Below, piece by piece: positions 5,457 to 5,936 of a stretch of 5,936 nucleotides of DNA. The notes beneath the pieces are model-generated. The model was not told where the DNA came from, did not search any database, and saw nothing but the letters and a program-made list of their open reading frames with translations. Numbering within the stretch: the stretch's first letter is position 1; each line of letters begins with the position of its first letter. Position numbers and translations under genes: made by a program. This stretch comes from Microthrixaceae bacterium (GTDB lineage Bacteria; Actinomycetota; Acidimicrobiia; Acidimicrobiales; Acidimicrobilacustridaceae): contig JAHFUU010000182.1 of the NCBI GenBank assembly GCA_023264915.1, positions 1-5,936 on the forward strand, in the 5' to 3' direction.

Positions 5457-5891
5457 ATGCTCGATCTCGTATCCGATGTCGCCGCCAGCGCGCCCGGAGC
5501 CCCTGCCGAGTACTCCGACCTCCTCCGGCAGTACCTCACCGTGGCGATATTCGGGTTCCTCGCCGTCGGGATGGTGGGGCTCATGCTTGGGGTTGGTGGG
5601 ATCTTCAGACCCTCGAGCAACCGGTCAGGTGACTACCAGGCGCAGAAGCAGATCACCTATGAGTCTGGCGTCGATCCGGTCGGTCTTGGCTGGACACAAA
5701 CCCAGGTTCGCTATTACGTGTTCGCCCTGCTGTTCGTGATGTTCGACGTTGAGGCCGTGTTCATCTTCCCGTGGGCCGTCCGCCTCGATTCCTACGGTTG
5801 GTTCGGCCTGGTCGAGATGGGGATCTTCATCTTCTTGTTGCTCCTAGGTCTCGTGTATGCGATCCGCAAGAAGGTTCTCCAGTGGCTCTAG
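5457..5891 (+). CDS. nuoA: NADH-quinone oxidoreductase subunit A (complex I)
   Basis: A 144-residue membrane subunit, homolog of mitochondrial ND3, at the junction of the membrane arm and quinone module of proton-pumping complex I. Three transmembrane helices are evident: about residues 24-50, 84-108 and 115-137. The loop between helices 1 and 2 has the family motif ITYESGVDPVG (66-76), with Ser69 at the place of the ND3 loop Cys (YECG in many homologs). Helix 2 carries the conserved acidic FDVEAVFIFPWAV (96-108; Asp97, Glu99). The ATG at 5457 is the first possible start, since an in-frame TAG lies at 5442-5444. The length is slightly above the usual 120-140 because of an N-terminal extension rich in Ala and Pro. 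It is the first gene of the nuo operon and a likely nuoB start follows 12 bases after its stop. Confidence 0.96.
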   Translation: MLDLVSDVAASAPGAPAEYSDLLRQYLTVAIFGFLAVGMVGLMLGVGGIFRPSSNRSGDYQAQKQITYESGVDPVGLGWTQTQVRYYVFALLFVMFDVEAVFIFPWAVRLDSYGWFGLVEMGIFIFLLLLGLVYAIRKKVLQWL

Positions 5892-5903
5892 AGGTAGAGG
5901 TAG

Positions 5904-5936
5904 GTGGCGCGGACGACGGCCGGTCTGGAGAGACGG
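5904..5936 (+). CDS. nuoB: Probable start of NADH-quinone oxidoreductase subunit B, 3' partial
   Basis: A GTG at 5904 opens a frame of 11 codons running to the window end (MARTTAGLERR). GAGG at 5891-5894, 9 bases upstream, can serve as Shine-Dalgarno, and a second GAGG follows at 5897. The GLE-R pattern is compatible with the GLEEKLP-like N-terminus of actinobacterial NuoB, and nuoB follows nuoA in nearly all nuo operons. Too little is visible to be certain of product or start. Confidence 0.5.
   Translation, partial: MARTTAGLERR

Noticed and set aside
1..5936. CRISPR arrays, insertion sequences, att sites or phage genes
   Set aside because: No regularly spaced repeats, transposase or integrase motifs, or terminal inverted repeats were seen; all substantial frames are metabolic, respiratory or translation genes.

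Overview
The window is GC-rich and gene-dense. Four of the eight annotated genes use GTG starts, and several genes appear to be transcribed from promoters lying directly against their start codons. Together with a standalone DUF6457-type protein and the first genes of a bacterial complex I operon, this suggests a high-GC actinobacterium, perhaps an Acidimicrobiia-like lineage. That placement is inferred from gene style, not from a marker phylogeny.

Left part (1-2386, + strand): the 3' end of a molybdoenzyme operon of the type II DMSO-reductase family. It holds the C-terminal part of an iron-sulfur beta subunit (cut by the window edge), a Tat-exported gamma subunit of the ethylbenzene dehydrogenase heme-b type, and a TorD/NarJ-family maturation chaperone. 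The catalytic alpha subunit should lie just left of the window. The C-terminal third of the beta subunit resembles, from memory, nitrite oxidoreductase/nitrate reductase (NXR-type) beta subunits more than classical ethylbenzene or chlorate enzymes. The complex is expected on the outer face of the cytoplasmic membrane, passing electrons between molybdopterin, Fe-S clusters and heme b.

Middle (2387-2954): a 216-base stretch with a strong hairpin but no gene I recognise, then a 74-codon DUF6457-like gene. In actinobacteria this domain is associated with MobA-type molybdenum cofactor proteins, so it fits the molybdoenzyme next door. It converges with the next gene.

Right part: on the minus strand, a class II lysyl-tRNA synthetase (2955-4466) and, upstream of it, a secreted lipoprotein with a Thr/Pro linker and an Ig-like C-terminal domain (4578-5177). 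A 279-base intergenic stretch carries an unusual inverted repeat with two alternative arms. On the + strand, nuoA (5457-5891) and the first codons of what should be nuoB open a respiratory complex I operon that continues past the window.

Nothing clearly amounts to a new system. The most interesting points are the NXR-like molybdoenzyme, the repeated leaderless-type promoter arrangement, and an atypical lysine-site motif in the LysRS.
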